Below are positions 8,046 through 15,635 of a DNA stretch of 64,000 nt, in pieces; within the stretch, counting starts at the first letter, position 1, and each line of letters opens with the position of its first letter. Origin of the DNA: JAMXLO01 sp963832895 (GTDB lineage Bacteria; Pseudomonadota; Alphaproteobacteria; Acetobacterales; Acetobacteraceae). Under the pieces are notes generated by a model, which was given only the letters and a program-made list of their open reading frames with translations, was not told where the DNA came from and did no database searches. The stretch is taken from positions 186,001 to 250,000 of the forward strand of contig CAWHVQ010000014.1 in NCBI GenBank assembly GCA_963832895.1. The letters are read 5' to 3'. A program made the position numbers and the translations under genes.

Positions 8046-8690
8046 ATGAGCCTCGAGGAGAAACTGGCCGCAGTCCGCGACGCATCGGCGAAGCGTATCT
8101 CGCCCGACCGGCTTGCCATCATGCACGACGCCACCGAGCGGCTGCGGCAGTCCGGCATCATGGACCGCGTGATCAAGCCGGGCAGCAAGGCGCCGGACTT
8201 CACGCTGAACGACCAGCACGGCAATGCGGTGACGCTGTCGGCTCTGCTGGCGTCCGGTCCGGTGCTGATGAGCGTGTTCCGCGGCTTCTGGTGACCCTAC
8301 TGCCGGCATGAGCTGGATGCTCTGCAAGCAGTACTTCCGGAGATCGAGTCACTCGGCGCAAGCCTGATCGTGTTGTCGCCTCAGTTGCAGGCGTTCACCG
8401 AGCCAGGTGCCGCGCGGCAAAAGCTGACGTTCCCGATCCTCACCGATCCCGACAACAAAGTCGGCGAGGCCTTCGGCTTGGCGTTCCGGCTGCCGGACGA
8501 CCTGATCGAGGTCTACACGAAGAACGGCATCGAGCTGCCGCGCTTCAATGGCGATCAGAGTTGGCGTCTGTCGATGCCCGCGCGGATTGTCATCGGGCGC
8601 GATGGCATCGTGGCGTCGGCCGAGGCTGATCCGGACTACACACACCGGCCGGAGCCGGAGACGACGCTCGACGTGCTGCGCGGCCTGTAG
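8046..8690 (+). CDS. peroxiredoxin-like (AhpC/TSA) protein with in-frame UGA at the peroxidatic cysteine, probable selenoprotein
   Basis: One reading frame from ATG 8046 to TAG 8688-8690 encodes 214 residues if the TGA at 8292-8294 (codon 83) is read through. Before it: MSLEEKLAAVRDAS, KPGSKAPDFTLNDQHGN, VLMSVFRGFW. After it: PYCRHELDALQAVLPEIE, FPILTDPDNKVGEAFGLAFR, SMPARIVIGRDGIV and DYTHRPEP. In this peroxiredoxin-like family the segment is xRGxWCPYC, so UGA replaces exactly the peroxidatic Cys, leaving a U-x-x-C motif with Cys86. Both halves keep family length and conservation with no frame change. A hairpin fitting bacterial SECIS rules follows the UGA. The neighbours are a sulfatase upstream and a HAD protein overlapping by one base (TAGTG). 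Alternative: a nonsense mutation in a cysteine codon. Selenocysteine insertion would need selA, selB, selC and selD elsewhere in the genome. Confidence 0.8.
8292..8333 (+). promoter_or_regulatory. UGA codon with candidate bacterial SECIS hairpin
   Basis: The UGA is at 8292-8294. A 6-bp perfect stem pairs 8298-8303 (UACUGC) with 8328-8333 (GCAGUA). A 4-bp upper stem pairs 8306-8309 (GCAU) with 8317-8320 (AUGC), extendable by one G-U pair. The 7-nt apical loop 8310-8316 (GAGCUGG) starts with G, about 16 nt after the UGA. A short UGA-to-loop distance and a G among the first loop bases are the known traits of bSECIS elements that recruit SelB. The fold was done by eye. Confidence 0.6.
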
Positions 8691-9394
8691 TGGCGATCGC
8701 GGGGATCAAGGCAATCGCCTTCGACACCGGCGGCACGGTGCTGGACTGGCATTCCGGCATCCGTGCCGCGCTCGCCGAGACCGGAGCACGGTACGGCGTC
8801 ACCCGCGACTGGACGGCGATCACCAACGCGTATCGCCGGCATTCGCTGCAGCGCATGACCAACCAGGCGAACCCCGGGTTCAACATTGACGATGTGCATC
8901 GGACAGTCCTCGATGAGCTTACCGCCGAGCACCAACTCGGCATGTTGTCGGACGCGGATCGTGCGGCCATCGCTCAGCGCTGGCATTCACTGGACGCTTG
9001 GCCGGATTTTCCCGCCGCGCTGCAGCGGCTGAGGCGCAGTTACATCACTGTGTCGTTCACCATCCTCAGCGTCTCGCTCATCATCGATACCGCGCGGCGC
9101 AATGGGCTGCACTGGGATGCGGTGATCTCGTGCGAGATGCTGAATGTGTACAAGCCTCGCCCGGAAGCGTATCAGCGTGCGGCCAGGCTGCTACAGCTCG
9201 AGCCGGGCGATATCCTGATGGTGGCGTGTCACAACTTCGACCTCAACGCCGCGAGGGGCGTCGGCTACCGAACCTGCTTTGTCCGTCGTCCGGATGAATG
9301 GGGACCAGCCGGCCCGCCCGATCCGATACCCAACCCCGCCACCGATCTGGTCGTGCCCGACTTCCAGCAACTGGCGGAACAGTTGGGCGCCTGA
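8690..9394 (+). CDS. HAD family hydrolase, haloacid dehalogenase type II-like
   Basis: A 234-residue haloacid dehalogenase superfamily protein. Motif I is AFDTGGTVLDW with the nucleophile Asp near residue 11. Motif II is near TILSVS, the motif III lysine is in NVYKPRPEAY, and motif IV is around MVACHNFDLNAARGVGYRTCFVRRP. The HNxDLxAARxxGxxTxFVxRPxEWGP ending is typical of type II (2-haloacid dehalogenase) members, though many act on other substrates. The start is GTG at 8690, overlapping the last base of the peroxiredoxin stop (TAGTG), which implies translational coupling and one transcript with the sulfatase and selenoprotein. A second, distant family member lies at 33020. Confidence 0.82.
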   Translation: MAIAGIKAIAFDTGGTVLDWHSGIRAALAETGARYGVTRDWTAITNAYRRHSLQRMTNQANPGFNIDDVHRTVLDELTAEHQLGMLSDADRAAIAQRWHSLDAWPDFPAALQRLRRSYITVSFTILSVSLIIDTARRNGLHWDAVISCEMLNVYKPRPEAYQRAARLLQLEPGDILMVACHNFDLNAARGVGYRTCFVRRPDEWGPAGPPDPIPNPATDLVVPDFQQLAEQLGA

Positions 9395-9413
9395 ACGCAA
9401 GCCTGTCCTGCGC

Positions 9414-10910
9414 CTACGCCGCCGCAGGCAACTCGACGGCCACTGCCCGCCGTGTCCGGCGTCGCGCTGGCGTCTTCACGACCTGGGTCGGACGCATCCC
9501 GATCAGCCGCGAATAGAGCAGCTCGTATTCCGCCGCCGCGCCCGACCAGGGGAAGCTGCGCGCCATCGCGGCCTGGCGCATCTCGGCCAGCACGTCGGGA
9601 TCGTCGTAGGCATAGAAGGCGCGGCGGCATGCGCCGAGCAGGCCCTCGCCCGACAGGTCGGAGAACAGGAAGCCGGTTTCGCCGTCCTCGATCGTATCGG
9701 CGAGGCCGCCGGTGCGATGGGCGATCGGCAGCGCGCCGTAGCGCTGCGCCTGCATCTGCGTCAGCCCGCACGGCTCGAAGCGCGACGGCATCAGACAGAA
9801 GTCGCTGGCGGCGACGATCCGCCGCGCCATCGGCTCGTTGTAACCGATCAGCAGGCCGATGTTGTCGCGATGACTTCGCGCGAGGCGGCTGAGCATGTGC
9901 TCGGTATCCGGATCGCCAAGGCCGAGTATGGCGATCTGACCACCCTCGTGGACGATGTCACGCGCGGTGTCGGCTACGATGTCCAGGCCCTTCTGGTGCA
10001 CCAATCGCGAGACCACGCCGAACAGCGGGCCATCGGAGTGCTTCAAACAAAGCCCGGTGCGCACCAGCTCGGCATTCGCCTGCTTGCCGGACAGGTCGTC
10101 CGCCTCGAAGTGGTGCGACAGATGCGGGTCGCAGCTTGGGTCCCAGCTTTCGTCGATCCCATTGACGATGCCGGACAGCCGGCCCTCAACGGCAATCCCG
10201 CGTGTAAGGCCATGGAGGCCAGCGCCGAGAGCCTCGGTGGTGATCTCGCGCGCATAGGTCGGACTGACCGTCGATACGTGGTCGGCATAGAACAGACCGG
10301 CCTTGAGGAACGACACGCGGTCGTGAAATTCGACGCCGTCTATCTGGAACGCACAGTCGGGGATGCCGAGTGCGCCCATGCGCTCACGGTCGCACAGGCC
10401 TTGGTATGCAATGTTGTGGATGGTGAGCACGGTCGGCACGCGCGCGCCCTGCCAGCGCAGGTACGCCGGCGCGAGACCCCCTGGCCAGTCATTCACATGC
10501 AGCAGGTCCGGCTGCCAGTTCATGCCGGCACGGCCGGCGGCGATGTCGGCTGCAGCGAGCGACAGGCGGGCAAACCGCATATCGTTGTCTGGCCAGTCGT
10601 GGCCTTCCGGTCCGGCGTAGGGACTTCCGCTGCGTTGATACAGCGACGGCTCAAGAACGATGTACAGCGTCAGCCCATCAGCGGTGCGTGCCTCGCCGAT
10701 GCAACAGGGATTGATGCCGGCGCGGCCAGGCAGGTGTGCCACCACGACGATGTCTCGGGCCTTGGCGATCACCTCCGGATAGCCCGGCAACAGTACGCGG
10801 ATATCGATGCCCCGATGCTGGAGCGCGCGCGGCAGACCCGCCGACACCTCGCCCAGCCCGCCCGCCCTGGCATAGTCGGCAAGCTCGCTGGTCGCGAACA
10901 GAACTTTCAT
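9414..10910 (-). CDS. glgA: glycogen synthase GlgA (GT5)
   Basis: A 498-residue ADP-glucose:glucan glucosyltransferase, full length for bacterial GlgA. It shows MKVLFATSELADYARAGGLGEV, LLHVNDWPGGLAPAYLR, TIHNIAYQG, HVSTVSPTYAREI, NGIDESWDPSCD, and in the C-terminal lobe SRFEPCGLTQMQAQRYGALPI with RTGGLADTI. The N-terminal KTGGL motif reads RAGGL here, so Arg replaces the lysine normally contacting ADP-glucose. No glgB, glgC or glgP is adjacent. About 47 bases upstream of the start is a TTAA-N7-TTAAC sequence matching the CtrA consensus. It is convergent with the HAD gene, 19 bases apart. Confidence 0.93.
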   Translation of the reverse strand: MKVLFATSELADYARAGGLGEVSAGLPRALQHRGIDIRVLLPGYPEVIAKARDIVVVAHLPGRAGINPCCIGEARTADGLTLYIVLEPSLYQRSGSPYAGPEGHDWPDNDMRFARLSLAAADIAAGRAGMNWQPDLLHVNDWPGGLAPAYLRWQGARVPTVLTIHNIAYQGLCDRERMGALGIPDCAFQIDGVEFHDRVSFLKAGLFYADHVSTVSPTYAREITTEALGAGLHGLTRGIAVEGRLSGIVNGIDESWDPSCDPHLSHHFEADDLSGKQANAELVRTGLCLKHSDGPLFGVVSRLVHQKGLDIVADTARDIVHEGGQIAILGLGDPDTEHMLSRLARSHRDNIGLLIGYNEPMARRIVAASDFCLMPSRFEPCGLTQMQAQRYGALPIAHRTGGLADTIEDGETGFLFSDLSGEGLLGACRRAFYAYDDPDVLAEMRQAAMARSFPWSGAAAEYELLYSRLIGMRPTQVVKTPARRRTRRAVAVELPAAA

Positions 10911-10956
10911 GTTGCTCCAGGGGCGTGGTGGCGCATGTTTTGTGCGTTTGATTAGG

Positions 10957-10972
10957 TTAATGAAACCTTAAC
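10957..10972. promoter_or_regulatory. CtrA-type box TTAA-N7-TTAAC upstream of glgA
   Basis: TTAA at 10957-10960, seven bases (TGAAACC), then TTAAC at 10968-10972. This is an exact fit to the alphaproteobacterial CtrA full-site consensus. It lies in the 194-base gap between the start of glgA (10910, minus) and the stop of the solute-binding protein gene (11105), about 47 bases upstream of glgA. An exact match is uncommon in GC-rich DNA. Regulation by CtrA is an inference. Confidence 0.5.
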
Positions 10973-11104
10973 AGCCGCAATGCCGAAAAGCACTCCTTGG
11001 GGTCATTCACGACCAGCTCATAACATTCACGAATGCTTGCAGCACACCGCGGTGAACGCGCAGGAGAGAATTCGCCGTTATAGTATCGATTCCGTTTCGA
11101 ATTG

Positions 11105-11941
11105 TCAGAGGTCGGCGTTCACCGGTATGCTCTCCGCCTTCACGCCCATCGCCAGCAGCGACTGCCGCATCCATGCGCCGACCTGGCGGGTGCCGGTGTT
11201 GTAGTCGGTCCAACTGTTCAGGAAATCCCGCCAGCGCCGGTCTGGTTCCATCTGCACACCCATGGCACTCGGCAACGCCACATACGGCCCCTGCAGCAGC
11301 GCCACCTGCTCCAGCATCGGTGCCCGCGCACTGACACTCAGCGCCTGGATCAACGCATACATGATGCAGTCAGCGCGTCCTGCCTGCATCAACAAGACTG
11401 CATCGTCGCCTTGTTTCGCGCCAAGCACCTGCGCCTTCGGTGCATACCGCGCGAGCAGCACATCGGTCAGAGAACCGATCAGCGACACAACGCGAACCTC
11501 CGGCTTGTTCAGGTCGTCCCAGGTGCGCGCGGCAAAGCCGCGGCGGGCGACGAAGCCGAAGGGATGCATGTAGTAGGCGTGGGTAAACCCGATCGCGAGC
11601 GCACGCGGCGGCGTCGGGTTCAACGCGAACGCCAGGTCGATCTTGTTTGCCTGCAGGTCCAGCACCGAATTCGCGTAGGTGGACTCGACGTATTCCAGTC
11701 GGGCGCTGAACGGCGCGGCGATGCTCTTCGCCATGTCGATCGCGACACCAGACCATTCGCCAGTGGCGAGGTCCTTGTGGAAGAACGGCATCTCGCCCGG
11801 GAGCGTGGCGATGCGCAGCACGCCGGTGCGGCGGATGCGATCGAGCGTGGCCTCGGCCGGGGGTGTCTGCGCCGCGGCGGCGCCGGCGACAGCGATGGCG
11901 GCAGCGCCGAAAGCGGTGCCCAGCCTGCGTCGGGTTTGCAT
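11105..11941 (-). CDS. ABC transporter substrate-binding protein (family 3, amino acid type)
   Basis: A 278-residue periplasmic binding protein. A signal peptide (MQTRRRLGTAFGAAAIAVAGAAAA, cleavage before QTPP) precedes the family-3 fold: RIRRTGVLRIATLPGEMPFF, GVAIDMAKSIAAPF, VLDLQANKIDLAFALNPTPPRA, and a second lobe with VVSLIGSLTDVLLARYAPKA. Such proteins usually deliver polar amino acids to an ABC permease, but no permease or ATPase is adjacent. It starts two bases after the stop of the upstream racemase-family gene, so the two form an operon; the ligand may be a racemase substrate. The start at 11941 gives the signal peptide; a longer frame to 12073 is a shadow of the racemase gene. Confidence 0.85.
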   Translation of the reverse strand: MQTRRRLGTAFGAAAIAVAGAAAAQTPPAEATLDRIRRTGVLRIATLPGEMPFFHKDLATGEWSGVAIDMAKSIAAPFSARLEYVESTYANSVLDLQANKIDLAFALNPTPPRALAIGFTHAYYMHPFGFVARRGFAARTWDDLNKPEVRVVSLIGSLTDVLLARYAPKAQVLGAKQGDDAVLLMQAGRADCIMYALIQALSVSARAPMLEQVALLQGPYVALPSAMGVQMEPDRRWRDFLNSWTDYNTGTRQVGAWMRQSLLAMGVKAESIPVNADL

Positions 11942-11943
11942 GG

Positions 11944-12669
11944 TCAGCCCCCGTTGTTGTAGCGCCGCGGCTTCAGCCCGGCATGGAACCACTCGACCAA
12001 GCCGATGATGTCGTACACCGGCACGCCGAAGGTATCCTCGATCTTCGCCGAATAGGGCGGCAGGTTGGTGCACTCGGAAACGATGGCGCCGACGTCGGGG
12101 TTTTCGCCCAGCAACTGTTCCGCCATGGCGAGTACCTCGCGTTCCTGCGCGGCATAGTCCACGACAGGCTGGCCCGAGCGGTTGTTATGACGGAAGACCC
12201 CGTCGGGCGGCATGCCGACCACAGGAAGATCCGTCGGACAACCAACGGCGTGGAAATGCGCCGGCGACAGCGCATCCTTGTCGGCGGTCAGCACCCCGAC
12301 GCGTCTGCCCTTCGGCAGGATGCTCTGCACCAGCGGAATCTGCAGCAGGCTGGAGGTCGCGACCGGCACCGGACAGTGCGCGACGAGCTCCGGGTGGAGG
12401 ATGGCGAGAAAGCCGCAGCTTGTGGTGATGCCGTCGACGCCGAGAGCCACCAGTTCATCGGCGGCGCGCAGGAACAGGTCCACCATGCCGTCGGCATTCG
12501 GCCTGACGATGCGGTCGGGCGTGGCGCCGCGCACCACGGCGAACTGCACGGGAAATCGCCAGGTGGGCGCATAGCCGATGTCGCCGGGCAGGCGTTGAAA
12601 CCCCGTGTCCAGCATCATGATGCCGATGCTGACGCCGTGGACCGGCTGGCGGCGATGAAGCTTCGCCAT
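11944..12669 (-). CDS. aspartate/glutamate racemase family protein
   Basis: A 241-residue member of the Asp/Glu racemase/maleate isomerase fold. The two catalytic cysteines are in GITTSCGFL (near residue 72) and in VSECTNLPPYS (near residue 199). Other family segments are SIGIMMLDTGFQRLPGDIG and KGRRVGVLTADKDALS. Relatives racemise acidic amino acids or hydantoins without a cofactor. The start at 12669 (MAKLHRRQ) is preferred over an in-frame ATG at 12705. It is co-transcribed with the solute-binding protein downstream and divergent from the CoA-binding/MetY gene, with a strong inverted repeat between the two. Confidence 0.85.
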   Translation of the reverse strand: MAKLHRRQPVHGVSIGIMMLDTGFQRLPGDIGYAPTWRFPVQFAVVRGATPDRIVRPNADGMVDLFLRAADELVALGVDGITTSCGFLAILHPELVAHCPVPVATSSLLQIPLVQSILPKGRRVGVLTADKDALSPAHFHAVGCPTDLPVVGMPPDGVFRHNNRSGQPVVDYAAQEREVLAMAEQLLGENPDVGAIVSECTNLPPYSAKIEDTFGVPVYDIIGLVEWFHAGLKPRRYNNGG

Positions 12670-12688
12670 GCTGTGTCTCCCTGTTGCT

Positions 12689-12738
12689 GGACTTGACCTC
12701 GCCACCTGCGTACTTCAGCAGATGCTCGGGTCAAGTCC
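12689..12738. repeat. 10-bp perfect inverted repeat with nested hairpin between racemase and metY-fusion genes
   Basis: GGACTTGACC at 12689-12698 pairs perfectly with GGTCAAGTCC at 12729-12738. Inside the 30-base loop, CTGC (12706-12709) pairs with GCAG (12718-12721). The element fills half of the 99-base divergent intergenic region. It could be an operator, a leader structure for the methionine-related gene, or a REP-type palindrome. It does not match the SAM-II riboswitch consensus that I remember. Confidence 0.5.
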
Positions 12739-12768
12739 TGGCATGGGTGCGAACGGGAGGATGTGCAG

Positions 12769-14580
12769 ATGACGGCGATCGATCCGATCCCTTATTCCGA
12801 CGCGAAAATTCGCCGGATCCTTTCGACGGTGCGCACCATCGCGATGGTCGGCGCATCGTCCAACTGGAACCGGCCGAGCTACTTCGTGATGAAGTATCTG
12901 CAGAACAAGGGCTATCGCGTCATCCCGGTAAACCCCGGCACAGCCGGCAAGGAACTGCTCGGCGAAAAGATCTACGCCAGTCTGCGCGACATTCCCGACA
13001 AGATCGACATGGTCGATGTGTTCCGTGCGTCCGACCAGGTCGGCCCGATCGTCGACGATGCGATCGCGATCGGCGCCAAGGTGGTGTGGATGCAACTTGG
13101 CGTCCGCAATGATGATGCCGCGGTGCGCGCCGAGGCAGCCGGGATCGAAGTGATCATGGATCGCTGTCCGAAGATCGAGTTCGGCCGTCTCGGCGGCGAG
13201 CTGTCATGGAGCGGCGTGAATTCCGGCATCATCCGCAATCGCGCGCCCGAGGCACCCACTGAACGCAAAGCAAAGCCCCAGGTGCTGCCGTCGGCCAATG
13301 TCAGCTACGGTTTCGAGACGCGCGCGATCCATGCCGGCGCGTCACCCGATCCGACGACCGGCGCACGGATCACACCGATCTTCCAGACCGCGGCTTACGT
13401 GTTCGACGACGTCGAGCATGCGGCGTCGCTCTTCAACCTGCACAACTTCGGCTACATTTATGCGCGCCTGACCAATCCCACCGTCGCGGTGCTGGAGGAG
13501 CGCATCGCCAACCTGGAAGGCGGGCGCGCCGCGTGTGCCGCCGCGTCGGGCCATGCGGCACAATTCCTGATCTTCGTCACCATGATGGAACCGGGCGACG
13601 AGTTCGTCGCGTCGCGCAACCTGTACGGCGGATCGCTGACACAGTTCGGCCTGTCGTTCAAGAAGCTGGGCTGGACGTGCCACTTCGTCGATCCGCACGA
13701 CCCGGAGAACTTCCGCCGCGCACTGACGCCACGCTGCAAGGCGATCTTCCTCGAGAGCCTTGCCAACCCTGGCGGCATCGTCGTCGATCTGGAACCGGTG
13801 GCGAAGATCGCGCACGAGGCGGGCATTCCGCTGATCGTCGACAACACGCTGGCGACGCCGTTCCTGTGCCGACCGATCGAATGGGGTGCCGATCTGGTGG
13901 TGCATTCAACGACGAAGTTCCTCGACGGCCACGGCAATTCGCTGGGCGGCGTTGTGGTGGAATCGGGAAAATTCGACTGGTCGCAGGGCGGGAAATTCCC
14001 GGCGCTGACGGAACCGGAACCCGCCTATCACGGGCTGCGCTTCTACGAGAACTTCGGCGACTTCGCATTCACCACCAAGGCACGCGCGGTCGCGTTGCGC
14101 GACTACGGCCCGACCTTGGCGCCGATGAATGCGTTCCTGACCATCACCGGGATAGAGACGCTGCACGTGCGCATGGAGCGGCACGTGGCGAATGCGCAGA
14201 AGGTGGCGGAATACCTGGAACGGCATCCGCGCGTGGCGTGGGTCACCTATGCCGGACTGGAGTCGAGCCCGTATCGCAAGCTGGCGCGCAAGTACCTGCC
14301 GCGCGGCGCGGGTGCGGTGTTCACCTTCGGTGTGCGCGGCGGCTACGCGGCCGGCGTGAATCTGGTGGAGAACGTGCGGCTGTTCTCGCACCTGGCGAAC
14401 ATCGGCGACACACGCAGCCTGATCCTGCATCCGGCCTCGACCACGCATCGCCAGCTTACGGACGAGCAACGGCTTGCCGCGGGCGCGGGACCCGATGTGA
14501 TCCGGCTGTCGATCGGATTGGAGACTGCGGAGGATCTGATCGCCGATCTCGATCAGGCGCTGGAGACGGCGGGCGGCTGA
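12769..14580 (+). CDS. fusion of CoA-binding (YccU-type) domain and O-acetylhomoserine sulfhydrylase MetY
   Basis: A 603-residue two-domain protein. Residues 1 to about 145 form a YccU-type CoA-binding Rossmann domain: ILSTVRTIAMVGASSNWNRPSYFVM, GYRVIPVNPG and MVDVFRASDQV. After a proline-rich linker (about 160-180), residues 180-603 are a complete PLP-dependent O-acetylhomoserine aminocarboxypropyltransferase: FETRAIHAGASPDPTTGAR, PIFQTAAYVF, YARLTNPTVAVLEERIA, and PLP Lys383 in VVHSTTKFLDGHG. MetY makes homocysteine from O-acetylhomoserine and sulfide. The ATG at 12769 has GGGAGG eight bases upstream; an in-frame GTG at 12763 is too close to that site. It is convergent with the lipid kinase gene, six bases apart. 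The CoA domain may sense CoA or acetyl-CoA, an inference. Confidence 0.92.
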   Translation: MTAIDPIPYSDAKIRRILSTVRTIAMVGASSNWNRPSYFVMKYLQNKGYRVIPVNPGTAGKELLGEKIYASLRDIPDKIDMVDVFRASDQVGPIVDDAIAIGAKVVWMQLGVRNDDAAVRAEAAGIEVIMDRCPKIEFGRLGGELSWSGVNSGIIRNRAPEAPTERKAKPQVLPSANVSYGFETRAIHAGASPDPTTGARITPIFQTAAYVFDDVEHAASLFNLHNFGYIYARLTNPTVAVLEERIANLEGGRAACAAASGHAAQFLIFVTMMEPGDEFVASRNLYGGSLTQFGLSFKKLGWTCHFVDPHDPENFRRALTPRCKAIFLESLANPGGIVVDLEPVAKIAHEAGIPLIVDNTLATPFLCRPIEWGADLVVHSTTKFLDGHGNSLGGVVVESGKFDWSQGGKFPALTEPEPAYHGLRFYENFGDFAFTTKARAVALRDYGPTLAPMNAFLTITGIETLHVRMERHVANAQKVAEYLERHPRVAWVTYAGLESSPYRKLARKYLPRGAGAVFTFGVRGGYAAGVNLVENVRLFSHLANIGDTRSLILHPASTTHRQLTDEQRLAAGAGPDVIRLSIGLETAEDLIADLDQALETAGG

Positions 14581-14586
14581 GGGAGA

Positions 14587-15456
14587 TCACGCGACCACCA
14601 CCGGGATGGCTGCCGGCGCGTCGCTGACGGTGATCGGCGTCCAGCCCGCGGCGTCGCCGTCGGCCTGCGCCGGCAAGGCCTCGTTGTCGATGAAGTCCAC
14701 CTGACGCGCCCGAAGGTGCCGCACGCCAGGCGCGCGGCTCAGCAGGTTGAGCGGCAATGCGGCGCCGTACAGCAAAGCGGCGGCAACGCCCGCGTGATCG
14801 AACAGCACGACGGAAAAACCTCTCTCGGCGGGACGAGCGGACGGTGCGAGCATAAAGCGGCCACCGTACAGCCGGCCCTTGCTGACGATGACACTGGCAG
14901 CCTGCGTCTCCTCGCCATCCAGGCGCAGATGGATCATCGGGAAGCGATAGCCGGCCAGCTCGCGCAGTGTCTGGATCGCATACGCGCCGCGGCCGAACAT
15001 GCGTTTCAGCACGACGGGCACATGATGCACGACCTGTGCGTCGAACCCGACGCCGACCATCTGCACGAACAGCCGGGAGCCCGCGGCGGTGCGCACCACG
15101 CCGGGCCAGATCGGCCGCGTCCGCCCGAAGGCCAGAGCAGCCGCCACGGCGCGCGGCTCGAAGGGAAGTGCAAGCTCGTGCGCCATCACGTTGGCGGTGC
15201 CGAGTGGGATCACACCCAGGCGTGCGGTTGATCCCATCAGGCCGTTGGCAACCTCGGCGATCGTGCCGTCGCCGCCGGCGGCGACCACCATCGATGTCCC
15301 GCGACAGACCGCCTCGCGCGCCAGCGCCTCGGCGTGGCCTGGTCGATGGGTCTCTGACAGCTCGATGCGGATGCCGTTCGCCACCAGCACGTCGAGCACG
15401 CGCCACATCAGGCTGGCACGCCGCATCCCGGCGACAGGGTTGAATACAACGATCAT
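14587..15456 (-). CDS. diacylglycerol kinase family lipid kinase
   Basis: A 289-residue member of the DAGK catalytic family. It shows MIVVFNPVAGMRR at the start, then the ATP-binding AAGGDGTIAEVANGLMG near residue 60, and LGVIPLGTANVMAHEL. A beta-sandwich C-terminal half includes GRLYGGRFMLAP. Bacterial relatives (DgkB, YegS, BmrU) phosphorylate diacylglycerol or related lipids. It is followed, across a divergent gap, by an LpxH-like phosphatase and a glycosyltransferase, a grouping that suggests envelope lipid work. The intergenic stretch 15457-15635 is AT-rich and presumably holds both promoters. Confidence 0.85.
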   Translation of the reverse strand: MIVVFNPVAGMRRASLMWRVLDVLVANGIRIELSETHRPGHAEALAREAVCRGTSMVVAAGGDGTIAEVANGLMGSTARLGVIPLGTANVMAHELALPFEPRAVAAALAFGRTRPIWPGVVRTAAGSRLFVQMVGVGFDAQVVHHVPVVLKRMFGRGAYAIQTLRELAGYRFPMIHLRLDGEETQAASVIVSKGRLYGGRFMLAPSARPAERGFSVVLFDHAGVAAALLYGAALPLNLLSRAPGVRHLRARQVDFIDNEALPAQADGDAAGWTPITVSDAPAAIPVVVA

Positions 15457-15635
15457 CGGCGAAATCGACTCGAAAGCATCTGCGATGCGAAGCTAAGAAT
15501 CTGCCATCCTATTCATTACAGCATGATGACAAAATTATTGCTGAAGAATGACTTTCATTTCGGGCCACAATATTATGTTTCGTCATGTAATCTTAACTTT
15601 ATCCACAGAGATTCGCAGGTATTGCCTGATCTCGC

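Noticed and set aside
8026..8690. Two separate genes or a decayed peroxiredoxin on either side of the TGA at 8292
   Set aside because: The second half has no ribosome-binding site or start near the conserved PYC segment, and both halves remain fully conserved in the same frame.
9279..10955. Long plus-strand open frame over glgA
   Set aside because: It mirrors codon bias of the real minus-strand glgA and shows no domain pattern.
12670..12768. SAM-II or other methionine riboswitch before the MetY fusion
   Set aside because: The region is structured but does not contain the conserved SAM-II sequence blocks that I remember; too short for SAM-I.
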